From: Erinaceus europaeus
Lineage: Eukaryota; Chordata; Mammalia; Eulipotyphla; Erinaceidae
Assembly: GCF_950295315.1 (NCBI RefSeq)
Contig: NC_080181.1
Location: 38,841,375-38,905,374 of the forward strand
DNA: 64,000 bases
Direction: 5' to 3'
Positions 1 to 10,018 of the stretch are shown here, piece by piece. How positions within the stretch are numbered: position 1 is the first letter of the stretch; every line of letters starts with the position of its first letter. The notes below the pieces were generated by a model. It saw nothing but the letters and a program-made list of their open reading frames with translations, was not told the DNA's origin and made no database searches. The translations under genes were made by a program, and so were the position numbers.

Positions 1-29
1 TTTTGCTTTTTTTTTTTGTTTTGTTTTTA

Positions 30-236
30 TTTTTTTTTAGCTAGAGTGAAAAAAAAAGAAGACAGAGAGAATGAGAGAGAGAGAGAGAAATGGAGAGAAA
101 AGAGACACAACAGCTATACCCCACTACTTCTGAAGTTTCCCATCCTGAAGGTACTCTGATGTGGTGATCCAGGGTTTAAATTCAGTTTCTTGTGCATGAT
201 AATGATGCGCTACACTAAGTGTGTCAACTATCACCT
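30..236 (-). repeat. Diverged tRNA-derived SINE
   Basis: Read on the minus strand it has a head with GTTGACACACTTAGTGTAGCGC, a CCCTGG-like B-box remnant, then a CT-rich body and an A-rich end (T run on the plus strand at 1-40). It is a poor match to the three main SINE types here, so it is probably older. Confidence 0.5.
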
Positions 237-257
237 GTCTCATTCAACCTTTTTTTA

Positions 258-487
258 AAATATTTAAAAAATATTTATTACCTTTTTGTTGCCCTTGTTT
301 TTTTTTTATTGTTGTTGTAGTTATTGTTGTTGATGTCACTGTTGGATAGAACAGAATAAATGGAGAGAGGAGAGGAAGACAGAGAGGAAGAAAGACACTT
401 GCAGACCTGCTTCACTGCCTGTGAAGTGACTCCCCTGCAGGTGGGGAGCCGGGGGCTTGAACTGGGATCCTCACGTGGGTCCTTGCC
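258..487 (-). repeat. SINE-A, truncated head
   Basis: On the minus strand: AAGTTCAAGCCCCCGGCTCC, CCACCTGCAGGGGAGTCAC, GGTCTGCAAGTG, CT-rich stretch, ATCCAACAGTGACATCAACA and a T-rich (A-rich on minus) end. The first part of the tRNA-like head is missing. Confidence 0.85.
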
Positions 488-627
488 TCATTCAACCTTT
501 TATCAAGAAATTCAGTCCATGTTAGTGACTATAAATGCTCAGCATGGTACTCAAAGCATTCAGCTAACTCTCCTTAATGGATATACCAAGATTCATTGAC
601 TTCAGATTGTCAAATACATTTATTAAT

Positions 628-815
628 TTGAGAGGTCATGGTGGCTCATTCGATAGAGCAGACATGTGACAATGTGCAAGGATCTCTGGTCTCCACTTGC
701 AAGAGAGAAAGTTTCATAAGTGGTGAAGCAGTGTTGCAGGCTATCTTTCCTCTCTCCACCCCAGCTTCCTTCTTAACTTCTCTTTGTCTCTATACAATAA
801 CTAGAATAAATAACA
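628..815 (+). repeat. SINE-B, diverged
   Basis: GGTCATGGTGGCTCATTCGA then ACAATGTGCAAGGATC, a degenerate B box, TTTCATAAGTGGTGAAGCAG, CT-rich stretch and ACAATAACTAGAATAAATAA. The order is that of SINE-B. Confidence 0.8.
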
Positions 816-825
816 TATATTTTTA

Positions 826-1463
826 TTTTGCTAATTTGAGAAATTCTGAGATAGAAATTTTTTTCTGTTTGTTTCTTATGAATTCTAAAGGACTCATAGC
901 AATGATTCTTTACTTATCTGAAATAAAATGGAAGAAATCACATTCCTCACTGAGAAAGCACATATTTTGGGGGGTTTCTTGTGTGTATTAAGGCAAATTT
1001 GGTCCAGGTGATTAAACTGTGCAAACTGAGTCCATAGTTAGACAATGAAGGAAAGATAGACTACATTCTGAAGGCAAAAACTCAGGGGGTTATGCTAGTT
1101 TCTGTGGGGTCATTTTCTCTAATGGGTCTTAGATAGGCTTTGGGGTAACCAGAGATGGCCTTTTCTAGTGTGGTGTGTACAAGTCAGTCAAGAGTCTGTG
1201 TACCTTGGGAAGATGATGTTTCCATTACTTAAAGAGCAAACATTAGTTTGAGCTGAGAGTAATGAGGCCCCTGATGTTAAAGAGAACTTTTTGTCTTTTC
1301 CTTGAACATTTTCCCTTTCCCTAATTAAAGAAATGGCCATATTCCTACTAATAGCCTAGTAGGATACAGTTTGGGAGATATCATCCAGTTGTAAGTCTAT
1401 CATTGAAATGTCCTCTCTATATGAGAAACTGTATATCTCTTTACTTTCTGAGAAAAGGTAAAA
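826..1463. other. Intronic stretch, nothing recognised
   Basis: AT-rich single-copy-looking sequence. I see no coding exon, RNA gene or repeat family that I recognise. Confidence 0.5.
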
Positions 1464-1682
1464 GTGCGGCCGGGCAGTGGCACACCTGATTAAGTGCTCA
1501 CATTACCATTCACAAGGACCCAGGTTCAAGCCCCTGGTCCCTACCTACAGAGGGGACGCTTCACAAGTGGTGAAGCAGGTCTTTCTCTGTCTCTTCCTAT
1601 CTCTCTCTATCTTTCCCTACCCTCTCGATTTCTCTCTGTATTCAATAATAAATAAATAAAACATTTAAAAAAAAAAAGAAAA
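1464..1682 (+). repeat. SINE-B
   Basis: Starts GCGGCCGGGCAGTGGCACAC, has a good B box (CCAGGTTCAAGCCCC), ACAAGTGGTGAAGCAGG, CT-rich body, TCAATAATAAATAAATAAAA and a poly(A) tail. Confidence 0.9.
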
Positions 1683-1689
1683 GGTGGAA

Positions 1690-2175
1690 GTCATTTCTTT
1701 CATGTGATCTAAACCCCTTCCTCTTGCCTCCCATGTCTGAGTTCCTTAGCACAACATATATATCTTTGGTTCACCACATATTTTTTGAATATATAGCCTT
1801 GTGAAGTCACCATAGGTATGTTACTGAAGTTTGACTGTTTCTCCTACTAATCTCTCTGACACTAATTTGTTTGTTGATTCAGTCTCAATAGTACTCATAT
1901 AGATTGGGAAAGTTTTCCTTTGTACCTCATCACCTCATTGAAGATAATCTACCTTGTGAACAAGAGGCAGTAGTCAAGTGTAGGACTTTCAAAGTATAAG
2001 ATCTCTAATTAGTCTACTTCAGTCTTTAAAGTGATGCTCTAATCCTCTCCCTGTACCATGTTCACTGTCTCTTTTGCACATGCATTCATAAATAAACTTT
2101 ACTAAAAATTTTAATAATAATATGGGGATCAGGGAGAGATAGAATAGATTTTCAAGTTTGGAGGTCTCAAGTTCA
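1690..2175. other. Intronic stretch, nothing recognised
   Basis: No open frame of interest, splice-bounded exon or known repeat seen. Confidence 0.45.
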
Positions 2176-2177
2176 AT

Positions 2178-2346
2178 CTTTTTTTAAAAAAAACATATTT
2201 TATTTATTTATTATTGGATAGAGACAATCAAAGATCGAGAGAATGGAGGGAGATAGAGAGGAAGAGAGACCGAGAGACACCTGAAGCATGGGTTCACCAC
2301 TTGCAGAACTTTCTGCCTGTAGGTGGGGATTGTGGGGCTGTAACAT
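2178..2346 (-). repeat. SINE-B, head truncated
   Basis: Plus strand shows TTTATTTATTATTGGATAGAGAC, GA-rich stretch, CACTTGCAGAACTTTCTGCC and GTAGGTGGGGATTG, the reverse complement of the SINE-B tail and body. It stops before the tRNA-like head. Confidence 0.8.
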
Positions 2347-2529
2347 GTATCCTAAACAAGAATAAGACCAACATAAGCAAAAGCTGATAAAAATAAATGA
2401 ATAAATAAATATAGCTGTAAATGCCACTGTGTTCTCAGCAAAGTTCTGTCAAAGAGTAGACAGCTAAATGATGAAAAACAGTAGGGGTAGAGATATGCTT
2501 CTATAATCTTTCATTAGAAGAATAAAAAC

Positions 2530-2833
2530 CAGGGGCCAGGCACCAGATTAAGTGCACTATGTGAGAAGCAGAATGACAAATGCAATAATCCCGGTTAGAG
2601 TCCCTGGCTCCCTACTTCTGCAGGGGGGGTCACTCAATAAGCAGTGAAGAAAGTCTGCAGGTGTCTATCTTTCTCTCCCTCTCTCTACTTTCCTTTCCTG
2701 TCTCAATTTCTCTCTGTCCTATCAAACAACAACAGCAGCAACAATGGAAAAAAGATGGCAGCCAGGGGCAGTGGATATGTAGTTCAGGTACTGAGCCCCA
2801 AAGATAGAGATGGAGGCAAAAAAAAAAAAAAGG
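2530..2833 (+). repeat. SINE-A with 3' extension module
   Basis: Degenerate head, CCCGGTTAGAGTCCC B box, GTCTGCAGGTGTCTATC, CTATCAAACAACAACAGC, then the GCCAGGGGCAGTGGATATG extension and a pure A run ending at 2832. It is followed by purine-rich AGGAGG sequence to about 2905. Confidence 0.85.
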
Positions 2834-2986
2834 AAGAGGAAAGAGAATGAAAGAGGAGGAGGCATACAGGAGAATGGGAGGAGAACGGGAGGAGGAGAAG
2901 AAGAAAAACCACAGAGTTTTTGGGAAGTCAACTTTGGCTGCACACTGAGAGTTCCCAGTTCACCTCGTTTTTTCTACTCTTAATAT

Positions 2987-3435
2987 AGAAATACTTTATT
3001 TTCTCTTTAGGTTCATGATTGTTCAACAATTTGTTTGGCTTTGTATGTTGACTCTCTTTGCAGCCACTAGTTTCCGGATGCCAGCATGATGGCGACGACT
3101 TCCCTGAACTGATGACCCCACCAATGTGTCCTGGAACCCTGCTTCCCCAGAGACCCACCCTACTAGGGAAAGAGAGAGGCAGACTGGGAGTATGGACTGA
3201 TTATTCCATGCCCATCGGGGAAGCAATTACAGAAGCCAGACCTTCCATCTTCTGCAACCCACAACAACCCTGGGTCCATACTCCCAGAGGGATAGAGAAT
3301 GGGAAAGCTATCAAGGGAGGGGGTGGGATATGGAGATAAGTGGTGAGAACTGTGTGGAGTTGTAAGCCTCCTATCCTACGGTTTTGTTAATGTCCCCTTT
3401 CTTAAATAAATAAAAAAAGAAATACTTTATTTTCT
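2987..3435 (+). mobile_element. Young 5'-truncated L1 insertion (3' UTR only) with perfect TSD
   Basis: The body at 3005-3417 is the last ~410 bp of the local L1 3' UTR: TTCATGATTGTTCAACAATTTG through CTAGGGAAAGAGAGAGGCAG to CCTACGGTTTTGTTAATG and an A-rich tail. It is flanked by identical 18-bp direct repeats, AGAAATACTTTATTTTCT, at 2987-3004 and 3418-3435. This is the classic product of L1 target-primed reverse transcription with severe 5' truncation. Open frames across it are not genes. Confidence 0.93.
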
Positions 3436-3597
3436 AATTATCACAGACATCAAAGGAGAAGTAATGTGTTCATATACTTTCTAAATCACCAATATCTTCA
3501 GATATCACAAATTGACATTACAAAATGGCCAATTCTATTATTTTAGGTATTCATGAAGTGGTGAATCAGTTGCCAAACATCTAACTCCACAGTAGCA

Positions 3598-3780
3598 GAC
3601 AGTGGGGCATCTGGCTGAGAACACAAGTTCCCACACCCCACCTACAAGGTATAGCTTTGTGAGCAGTGAAGCAGTGCTGCAGGTGTCTCTCTGTTTCTCT
3701 TCCATTTCATCTCCCCTTTTCCTCTATATTTCGCTCCATCTCTATCAAACTAATTAATTAATTAATTAGCTCATATAAAG
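3598..3780 (+). repeat. SINE-B-like, old
   Basis: Contains GGCATCTGGCTGAGAACACAA, CACCCCACCTACAAGG, GTGAGCAGTGAAGCAGTGC, CT-rich body, CTATCAAACTAATTAATTAA. The head is badly decayed. Confidence 0.7.
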
Positions 3781-3851
3781 GAGGAGAGGAAGGAGGAGGA
3801 GAAGAAGAAAAAGAAGAGTGAGGAGGAGGAGGAGGAGGAGGAGGATAAGAA
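3781..3851 (+). repeat. Purine-rich simple repeat (GGA)n
   Basis: GGAGGAGAGG followed by repeated GAGGAG units and AAGAAG. Low-complexity only. Confidence 0.9.
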
Positions 3852-4045
3852 AAATGGGAAACTCTCTCTATTCCTTTAACTGTCACTTATAATTCTACTC
3901 CAACTGTTCTGGCCACTAAAATTTGGTTTGACTCTTTCCATCTGCCTATAAATAAATATTTTCATATAAGTGAAATCATACAATTATTTATCCCTTTGTG
4001 AATTAGTTTCTTTTATTAAGTAAAACATTTTTAAACGTCATATAA

Positions 4046-4343
4046 TTAGGAGTCTGGCAGTGCGCAGCGGTTTAGCGCAGGTGGTGCAAAGCACAAGGAC
4101 CAGCGTAAGGATCCTGGTTCAAGCCCAGGCTCCCCACCTACAGGGGAGTCGCTTCACAAGCAGTGAAGTAGGTCTGCAGGTGTCTATCTTTCTCTCCCCT
4201 GTCTCCCCCTCCTCTCTCCATTTCTCTCTGTCCTATTCAACAACGATGACATCAATAACAACAACAATAACTACAACAATAAAAAGGAAAACAACAACGG
4301 AAACAGAAAGGGAAAATGAATAAATAAATAAATATATTTTTAA
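4046..4343 (+). repeat. SINE-A with TSD
   Basis: GGAGTCTGGCAGTGCGCAGC head, CCTGGTTCAAGCCCAG B box, GTCGCTTCACAAGCAGTGAAG, CAACAACGATGACATCAATA tail and AATAAATAAATA. Flanks ACGTCATATAATTAG and ATGTCATATAATTAT are near-identical, so the insertion duplicated its target. Confidence 0.92.
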
Positions 4344-4377
4344 ATGTCATATAATTATAATACACCTCAGTACTTCT

Positions 4378-4668
4378 TTTTTTTTTAATTAATTACCACC
4401 AGGCATATTGCTGGGGCTCAGTGATGACACTATGAATCCACTGCGCTCAGAGGTCATTTTTCCCTTTTTTTCTTCTAATTTTTATTAGACAGAACACAGA
4501 GCAATTGAGAGAGGGTGGGGAGACAGAGGGAGAGAAAGGTAGACACCTGCAGACCTGCTTCACCACTTGTTTAGTGTTCCCCCTGCAAGTGGGGAGTGAG
4601 GGCTCAAACCAGGCTTCTTGAACTTGGTAGTACGTACGCTTAGCCCCCTGACCCACACTACTTCTGAT
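4378..4668 (-). repeat. SINE-A, older copy
   Basis: The plus strand shows the reverse of the extension module (GCTGGGGCTCAGTG, TGAATCCACTGC), GA-rich stretch, GCAGACCTGCTTCACCAC, CTGCAAGTGGGGAGTG and a degenerate head ending GCCCCCTGACCC. Confidence 0.85.
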
Positions 4669-4669
4669 C

Positions 4670-4838
4670 TTTTAAAAAATGTTTATTAAATATAAGAGGA
4701 CTTCACACGCAACTGAAAGAAGGAGCAGTAGACAAGGCAGAGCACCACTCTGGTACATATGGCACAAGAGATAGAACCAGGAACCTCAGATATGGAAAAC
4801 CTATGCTTTACCAGTTGACCTATTTCCCGGTGACCTTC
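4670..4838 (-). repeat. SINE-C-like, old
   Basis: Plus strand has AAATGTTTATTAAATATAAG, GCACCACTCTGGTACATATG and GAACCAGGAACCTCAGATATG, the reverse order of the SINE-C type of element also seen at 51372-51526. Confidence 0.6.
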
Positions 4839-5320
4839 CTATCTTTTAATAGTGAATGATATTCCACTGTGTTGATATATCATGTTTTTATAACCATTCC
4901 TGTTACTGGACATTTGAGTTTCTCCTTTATTATGTATACAAGGTATAATGCTCATCTGACGAACCACAAGCATGTTTGCTTGAATTTATATTTTAATTTA
5001 CCTCAGGTTTAAACTCAAGAATAGAAATGTGGTTTAAGGAACTAGTTCTTCAAAAAAATTGCATAACTTATATTTACATTCCTATCAGAAATGGAGAGTT
5101 CTAGTTGCTCCCTATCATGTCTATGTCATGTCTGTTGTGTTTCAGCTGCACTGTGTTGCAAGATATGCATTCATTGTGGTTTCCTTTTTTGTTTTAGTTT
5201 CCCCCTTGTTAGTGATATTGAGCATACTTACATATACTAACTATTTTTGTACATTGTTTTGCAATCTGACCCTCTGAGTACTTTATCCATCTCTAATGTG
5301 GTGAATTATCTCTCTTTTTT
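4839..5320 (-). mobile_element. Ancient L1 remnant, antisense
   Basis: TAGTGAATGATATTCCACTGTG, TGGACATTTGAGTTTCTCC and TTACATTCCTATCAGAAATG read, in reverse, like the end of an old L1 ORF2 and following UTR. It has decayed beyond any frame. Confidence 0.55.
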
Positions 5321-5369
5321 ATTGTGAATTGTACAAGCATACTTTATTTTCTTATACTCCTAATTTGTT

Positions 5370-5640
5370 TCTTTGCACAAAGCAGGCAGACTCCATTAGG
5401 CTATAGACTGAGGATCATGAAGCAGCTCCCATGTGGTGGTAGATTTGGGAGACTTATGGATAGAATAGGGAACAATGTGAAACTCTCAGTGAAAAGCAGC
5501 AAGAACAGAACCTTCCATATTAAAGGTGAAACCTGGACATGCTGGCTGTCCTGGTACAAAAACAAAATTCTTCGTAACATCCTCTAGTAACTACCCATAG
5601 TGTGTTTATCCTCCCAAAGGCTAAGATAACTTACAATAAA
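5370..5640 (+). other. Unassigned segment with a short open frame
   Basis: An 87-codon open frame spans 5324-5587 and ends shortly before AATAAAAATAAATATA. Its second half starts at an internal ATG and reads MKQLPCGGRFGRLMDRIG. I do not recognise it as a gene: no splice sites or signal peptide were found, and it has no supported homology. It may be an old repeat. Confidence 0.3.
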
Positions 5641-5747
5641 AATAAATATATTTGGTTTCAGTCTATTTAGGCACGGTGCTCTGAAAGAGCTTGGATTTCC
5701 AGTGAAGAAGAGAGCAATCAATATTTTTTGTTATGTGAGTGAGGTGG

Positions 5748-5943
5748 ATTTTTAATCATTTTATTTACTTACTATTGGATAGACAGAAATTGAGAGCTGG
5801 GGAGATAAAGAGGGAAAGAGACATAGACACTTGTAGTCCTGTTTCACCACTTGTAAAGGTTACCTTCTGCAGGTGGGGATCAGTGGCTTGAACACAGGTC
5901 CTTGAGCACTGTAATGTGTGCACTTAACCAAGCGTGGCCCTGA
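5748..5943 (-). repeat. SINE-B
   Basis: Plus strand: TTATTTACTTACTATTGGAT, GA-rich stretch, TTTCACCACTTGTAAAGG, CTGCAGGTGGGGATCAG, GTGTGCACTTAACCAAGC. This is a nearly complete reverse SINE-B. Confidence 0.87.
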
Positions 5944-5949
5944 ATGAGG

Positions 5950-6520
5950 TGACCCTGAATGAGGTTACTTTTGGAATCTCCTAAGGTTGAGTGCTGCTTG
6001 AAATTTGCCAACATCAAGGGAGGTTGAGTTTAATATGCAATCATCAGTAACCAATCATGTCTCTTAGTGCATCCCCCATAACAACCCTAGAGTCCAGAGA
6101 GTATCTATGCTTTTGAATACATGGAGAGTCAGGGAGAGTGGGGAACCCTTGGTGAAGCCATAGAAGCTGTGCACACTTTCCCTATGTTTTGTCCTCTGTA
6201 TTGTTCCATTACGAACTTTTGCAATAAAACCAATAATCCAGTAAATGATATTCTCTGAGGTCTGTGAGCTGCTCTAGCAAATTAATTGAACCCAAGATCA
6301 TTAGACCTCTGACTATAGCTGGTTGACCAACAAACCGTTCTTGTGATGACTAGACTCTGGAGTCTATATGGAAGAAAATAGCCTTGTAGGATAGTTCTAA
6401 ACTTATGGGATCTCATGCTGTCTGCAGATTTGTAGTGTGAGAATTAAGTTGGATTATATAGGACATCAATTGGAAGCAGAGAATTGCTTGATGTGGGGAG
6501 CCCCTCTGCCCCCACATCCC
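5950..6520 (+). repeat. Old placental interspersed repeat, class not assigned
   Basis: TTGCAATAAAACCAATAATCC, CTCTGAGGTCTGTGAGCTGC, TAGCAAATTAATTGAACCC and later GGGATCTCATGCTGTCTGC recall a repeat shared widely among placental mammals, with a poly(A)-signal-like AATAAA. I cannot give its family name with confidence. Confidence 0.45.
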
Positions 6521-6641
6521 CCGCTGAAAGGATTGGAAATGGGAGCAGAATTATTAAGATTTCCAGTCAGAATAAGAAATAAAATAATGGAGCCCCAAAG
6601 GAGATTCAAAAGGTAGAGCACACGCCTCAAAACCTGAACCT

Positions 6642-6818
6642 GCAGGTGGGGGTGACAGCATAATGGTTATGCAAACAGACTCTCATGCCTGAGGCTCCTA
6701 AGTCCCAGGTTCAATCCCCCACACCACCGTAAGCCAGAGCTGAGCAGTGCTCTGGTGTTTCTATGTGTGTCTCTCTGCATCTCTATCAAAAATAAAATTA
6801 ATAAAACATTTTAAAAAA
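6642..6818 (+). repeat. SINE-C
   Basis: TGGTTATGCAAACAGACTC, CATGCCTGAGGCTCC, CCAGGTTCAATCCCCC B box, AAGCCAGAGCTGAGCAGTGC, then TCTATCAAAAATAAAATTAA. Confidence 0.85.
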
Positions 6819-6888
6819 ACCTGAACCTGCATCCTCAGCAATACATGGGAGAACCATGGAGAGCATCAAGGGTGATTCTATCCGGAGA

Positions 6889-6895
6889 GATAGAT

Positions 6896-6940
<45 letters not shown>

Positions 6941-6966
6941 TGAGAGAGAGAGAGGGAGAGAGAGAA
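6889..6966 (+). repeat. Microsatellite (GATA)n then (GA)n
   Basis: About a dozen GATA/ATAG units at 6890-6940 run into GAGAGA to 6966. Confidence 0.97.
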
Positions 6967-7042
6967 TGTATATTTCATCTCTCTTGAGAAAAAATATATA
7001 TGTGTGTATATATATGGAATTTATAGTTATATAGTAACTTGA

Positions 7043-7049
<7 letters not shown>

Positions 7050-7103
<54 letters not shown>
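7050..7103 (+). repeat. Microsatellite (TG)n
   Basis: Uninterrupted TG dinucleotides, about 26 units, preceded by ATATAT. Confidence 0.97.
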
Positions 7104-7106
<3 letters not shown>

Positions 7107-7109
7107 TTT

Positions 7110-7480
7110 GAGACAGGTCACATGCCTCTGTGTTTATTTTCTGGAACCATGCTAAAGTCTTAAAAAAAAAACCCAAAAAATAAATTAGAAATAAACATCA
7201 ATTAAACTCCATTAAAGATAAAAGTGTGGTTTGTCAGCATGTAAACACATACAAAAAGTTAACTACCTCTGGAGTCTTCTAGAGCTTAAGGAGAGTCTTT
7301 TCATAGGCCTCTGGTAGTTAATGAACTGTGCAAACTGAGTCAAGGTTTATGTGTCTTTAAGGTTCTCTCTCAGGTAACAGAGCCTTGCTATGAATCTATC
7401 TCAAGTTTCCACAGCAGTTTCTCTGGATAGGATGCACTCCTACTATAACTCTGAAATATGAGAAAGCATATCAGTATACC
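7110..7480. other. Intronic stretch, nothing recognised
   Basis: No exon or recognised repeat. Confidence 0.45.
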
Positions 7481-7483
7481 TTT

Positions 7484-7692
7484 CATTAATTAATTTATTC
7501 ATTTATTGGAGAGAGACAGAGGGAAATTGAGAGGGAAGGGGGAGACTGGGAGAGAGGAAAGAAGGCACCCACATCACTGCTTCACCGCTTGTGAAGCTTC
7601 CTCCCTCTAGGTGGGGACTCACGGCTTGGAACTAGGTCCCTGTGTGTGGCAATATGTGTGCTCACTTGAGTGCACCACCACCCTTGTCCCAA
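7484..7692 (-). repeat. SINE-B
   Basis: Plus strand begins ATTTATTCATTTATTGGAGA and passes through GCTTCACCGCTTGTGAAGC, CTAGGTGGGGACTC and GTGCTCACTTGAGTGCACC. Confidence 0.88.
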
Positions 7693-7721
7693 CATCAGCA
7701 TGCCTTAAAATCTCCTCCTGG

Positions 7722-8004
7722 GGGAGTCGGGCGGTAGCGCAGAGGGTTGAGCGCACGTGGCACAAAGTGCAAGGACCGGCATAAAGAACCTGGTTTGAGC
7801 CCCGGCTCCCCACCTGCAGGGGAGTCACTTCACAGGCGGTGAAGCAGGTCTGCAGGTGTCTGTCTTTCTCTCCCCCCTCTGTCTTCCCCTTTTCTCTCCA
7901 TTTCTCTGTCCTATCCAACAATGACGACATAAATAACAACAATAACTACAACAATTAAAAAAGGGTAACAAAAGGGAATAAATAAATACATAAATAAATG
8001 AATA
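7722..8004 (+). repeat. SINE-A inserted at the head of another SINE-A
   Basis: Near-consensus head GGAGTCGGGCGGTAGCGCAG, GGTTTGAGCCCCGG, GGTGAAGCAGGTCTGCAGG, CCAACAATGACGACATAAAT, AATAAATACATAAATAAATG. It is flanked on both sides by AAATCTCCTCCTGGGGGA. The right-hand copy merges with the start of the next SINE, so this element landed at the 5' edge of an existing one. Confidence 0.93.
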
Positions 8005-8022
8005 TTAAAAATAAATCTCCTC

Positions 8023-8376
8023 CTGGGGGAGTTGGGCAGTAGCGCAGTGGGTTAAGCTCACATGGCACAAAAGGCGTGAATCACATGGATCGGCCCAAGG
8101 ATCCCGGTTCAAGCCCCTGGCTCCCCATCTGCAGGAAAGTCACAGGTGGTGAAGCTGGTCTGCAGGTGTCTGTTTTTCTCTCCCCGTCTCTGTTATCCCC
8201 TCCTCTCTCAATTTCTCTCTGTCCTATCCAACAACAATGACATCAATAACAATGATAATAATAACCACGATGGTAAAACAACCAGGGCAACGAAAGGGAA
8301 AAAATGGCCTCCAGGAGCAGTGGATTTGTGGTGCAGGCACCAAGACCAGGCAATAACCCTGGAGGCAAAAAAAAAA
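8023..8376 (+). repeat. SINE-A with 3' extension module
   Basis: Head GGAGTTGGGCAGTAGCGCAG with a short internal duplication (GGCGTGAATCACATGGATCGG), B box CCCGGTTCAAGCCCC, CAACAACAATGACATCAATA tail, then CCTCCAGGAGCAGTGGATT, CAATAACCCTGGAGGC and an A run. Confidence 0.93.
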
Positions 8377-8379
8377 ACC

Positions 8380-8950
8380 TCTTCGTGGGGTTCCTTTCAC
8401 ACCTAAGTACTCCTGTCCTGCAGGACCTGGTGTAAGGTGCTGAGGTTCCCACCCACACAGTGACAGTGGCACCCACCCTAGAGAGAGTGGGGAATAGTGT
8501 TGTGGTCCCACCTAGGCAGCACAAATGGAGCAGGATATGCTTTTGTAAATTTCAACAGACTCAAGGCTATGGTGAGGAGGACACTACCTTGAATCCTGCC
8601 CTGCTATTTGGAGGAGAGATGAGATGGGCAGGGACTGGCATTATTACCAGGGTGAGTAGGTGTATCAGTGATTCTCACACCTGCTGCTGGCTTACTTGGT
8701 GCCAAAAGCTGTCACCCTTCTACAGGGTTCTCTAACTTCACCCCCTATTATTATGGTAATTTTTCAGGCTATGAAACTAAAGTTTAGGAAGATACTGTAA
8801 CTGCCAGTTTGGATTTGAGCCAGAGTGATCTGTGGGATTAGCTACCTCATTAGTCCTGACTTCCTATCCCCTTTCTTCCTTTCCTAGAACAGGAATTGTT
8901 CTAGGGGTGGGAAGTGCATGGAGAGCAGAGGCAATTCTTGTAATCAAAAC
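8380..8950. other. Intronic stretch, nothing recognised
   Basis: Moderate GC. A 91-codon open frame (8460-8735) shows no recognisable domain or splice context. Confidence 0.45.
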
Positions 8951-8951
8951 T

Positions 8952-9125
8952 GACTGAGGCCAACTTGGTAAAGCACATGTTACCATGCTCAAGGACCTGG
9001 GTGCAAGCACCTACTTCCCAGTCCAGGATGGGGGGGGGGGGGCTGGGCTTCATGAATAGTGGAACTCTGCTACAGTGTCTCTCCTTCTATCTCTCATCTT
9101 ACATCAAAAAGAAAGAAAAAAAGGG
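8952..9125 (+). repeat. SINE-B-like, decayed
   Basis: CTGAGGCCAACTTGGTAAAGC, TGCTCAAGGACCTGGGTGC, a G run, CATGAATAGTGGAACTCTGC, CT-rich stretch and CATCAAAAAGAAAG. Confidence 0.65.
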
Positions 9126-9387
9126 GGGGAAGATACCAGGGGACAGTAGCATTGTGTAGGCATATAGATGTTGAGGTCAGAAATGACAGAAAGTACCTGG
9201 GGAAAACACAGGCACTGCTGCACCATGTCAGAAAACCTGTGTGTCTGGAGAAAGGAAATTGCTACACAGGAAATGGGAGTGGAAACAGGTGTGGGTGTGG
9301 CTCAGAAAGGCGGTTATAAAAAAAAAAAAGAAAGGAGGTGATAGCAGGGCTTGGATGTATATAAACTAATCCTATGGCTATGGCTTG

Positions 9388-9437
<50 letters not shown>

Positions 9438-9615
9438 GTCTGTCTGTCTCTCCACATGTACTCCAACATGTGGATGTTCTCAGTTTTCCTGAATAAAGTG
9501 TAAAATTCCTGAAAATCGTGCTTTCTCCTCAATTCTTTGTTGGGAATACGTGTGATGAAATTTTAAAGATGTGGGAAAGAAACTTGGCCCCAATTCCCTC
9601 CAATACAGAGCCCCA
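9126..9615 (+). mobile_element. LTR-like element, local family copy 1
   Basis: Shares an ordered block with copies near 13.1, 22.1 and 30.3 kb: GGAGTGGAAACAGGTGTGGG, GTATATAAACTAATCC (TATA-like), a CT or TATC stretch, TTTTCCTGAATAAAGTG (poly(A) signal), and TCAATTCTTTGTTGGGA. TATA followed by AATAAA and a downstream tail suggests an LTR. The ends and class are not defined. Confidence 0.6.
9388..9450 (+). repeat. Microsatellite (TATC)n
   Basis: About 12 TATC units then TGTC units, inside the CT-variable part of the LTR-like element. Confidence 0.97.
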
Positions 9616-9647
9616 GAGATAACTTTGGTGGCAAATAAATAAATCTG

Positions 9648-9648
9648 A

Positions 9649-9699
<51 letters not shown>

Positions 9700-9716
9700 G
9701 AGGGAGGGAGGAAGGA

Positions 9717-9772
<56 letters not shown>

Positions 9773-9795
9773 AGGAGAGAGGGAGGGAGGAAGGA

Positions 9796-9850
<55 letters not shown>
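9648..9850 (+). repeat. Long (GAAA)n microsatellite with GGAG interruptions
   Basis: Three blocks of GAAA units separated by two AGGGAGGGAGGAAGG interruptions, about 200 bp in total. It produces an artefactual minus-strand open frame of Phe/Ser/Leu runs. Confidence 0.98.
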
Positions 9851-10016
9851 CTGACTGACTAGAGGTAGTACACTCAGTTTTCATGCAAGAGGCTCAAAGG
9901 CCCCAGGTTCATTTCTCAGAACAACCATAAGCCAGAGCTGAGCAGTACTCTGGGCTCTTCCTCCCCATCCCACACCCACCACCATTTAAGTAAACAAAAT
10001 AAAATTGAAAAGTAAG
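9851..10016 (+). repeat. SINE-C
   Basis: GCTGACTGACTAGAGGTAG, CATGCAAGAGGCTCAAAGG, CAGGTTCATTTCTCAG, AAGCCAGAGCTGAGCAGTAC, AAATAAAATTGAAAAG. Confidence 0.82.
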
Positions 10017-10018
10017 AC

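Noticed and set aside
5324..5587. An 87-codon open frame with a CGGRFGRLMDRIG stretch reminiscent of amidated or natriuretic peptide motifs
   Set aside because: No signal peptide, no proper processing sites, no splice context, and the similarity is only a few residues. Probably an old repeat or chance.
6889..7103. Regular short repeats, considered as a CRISPR-like array
   Set aside because: They are tetra- and dinucleotide microsatellites without spacers, in a mammalian genome.
9480..9884. Minus-strand 134-codon frame of Phe/Ser/Leu repeats
   Set aside because: It is the complement of the GAAA microsatellite.
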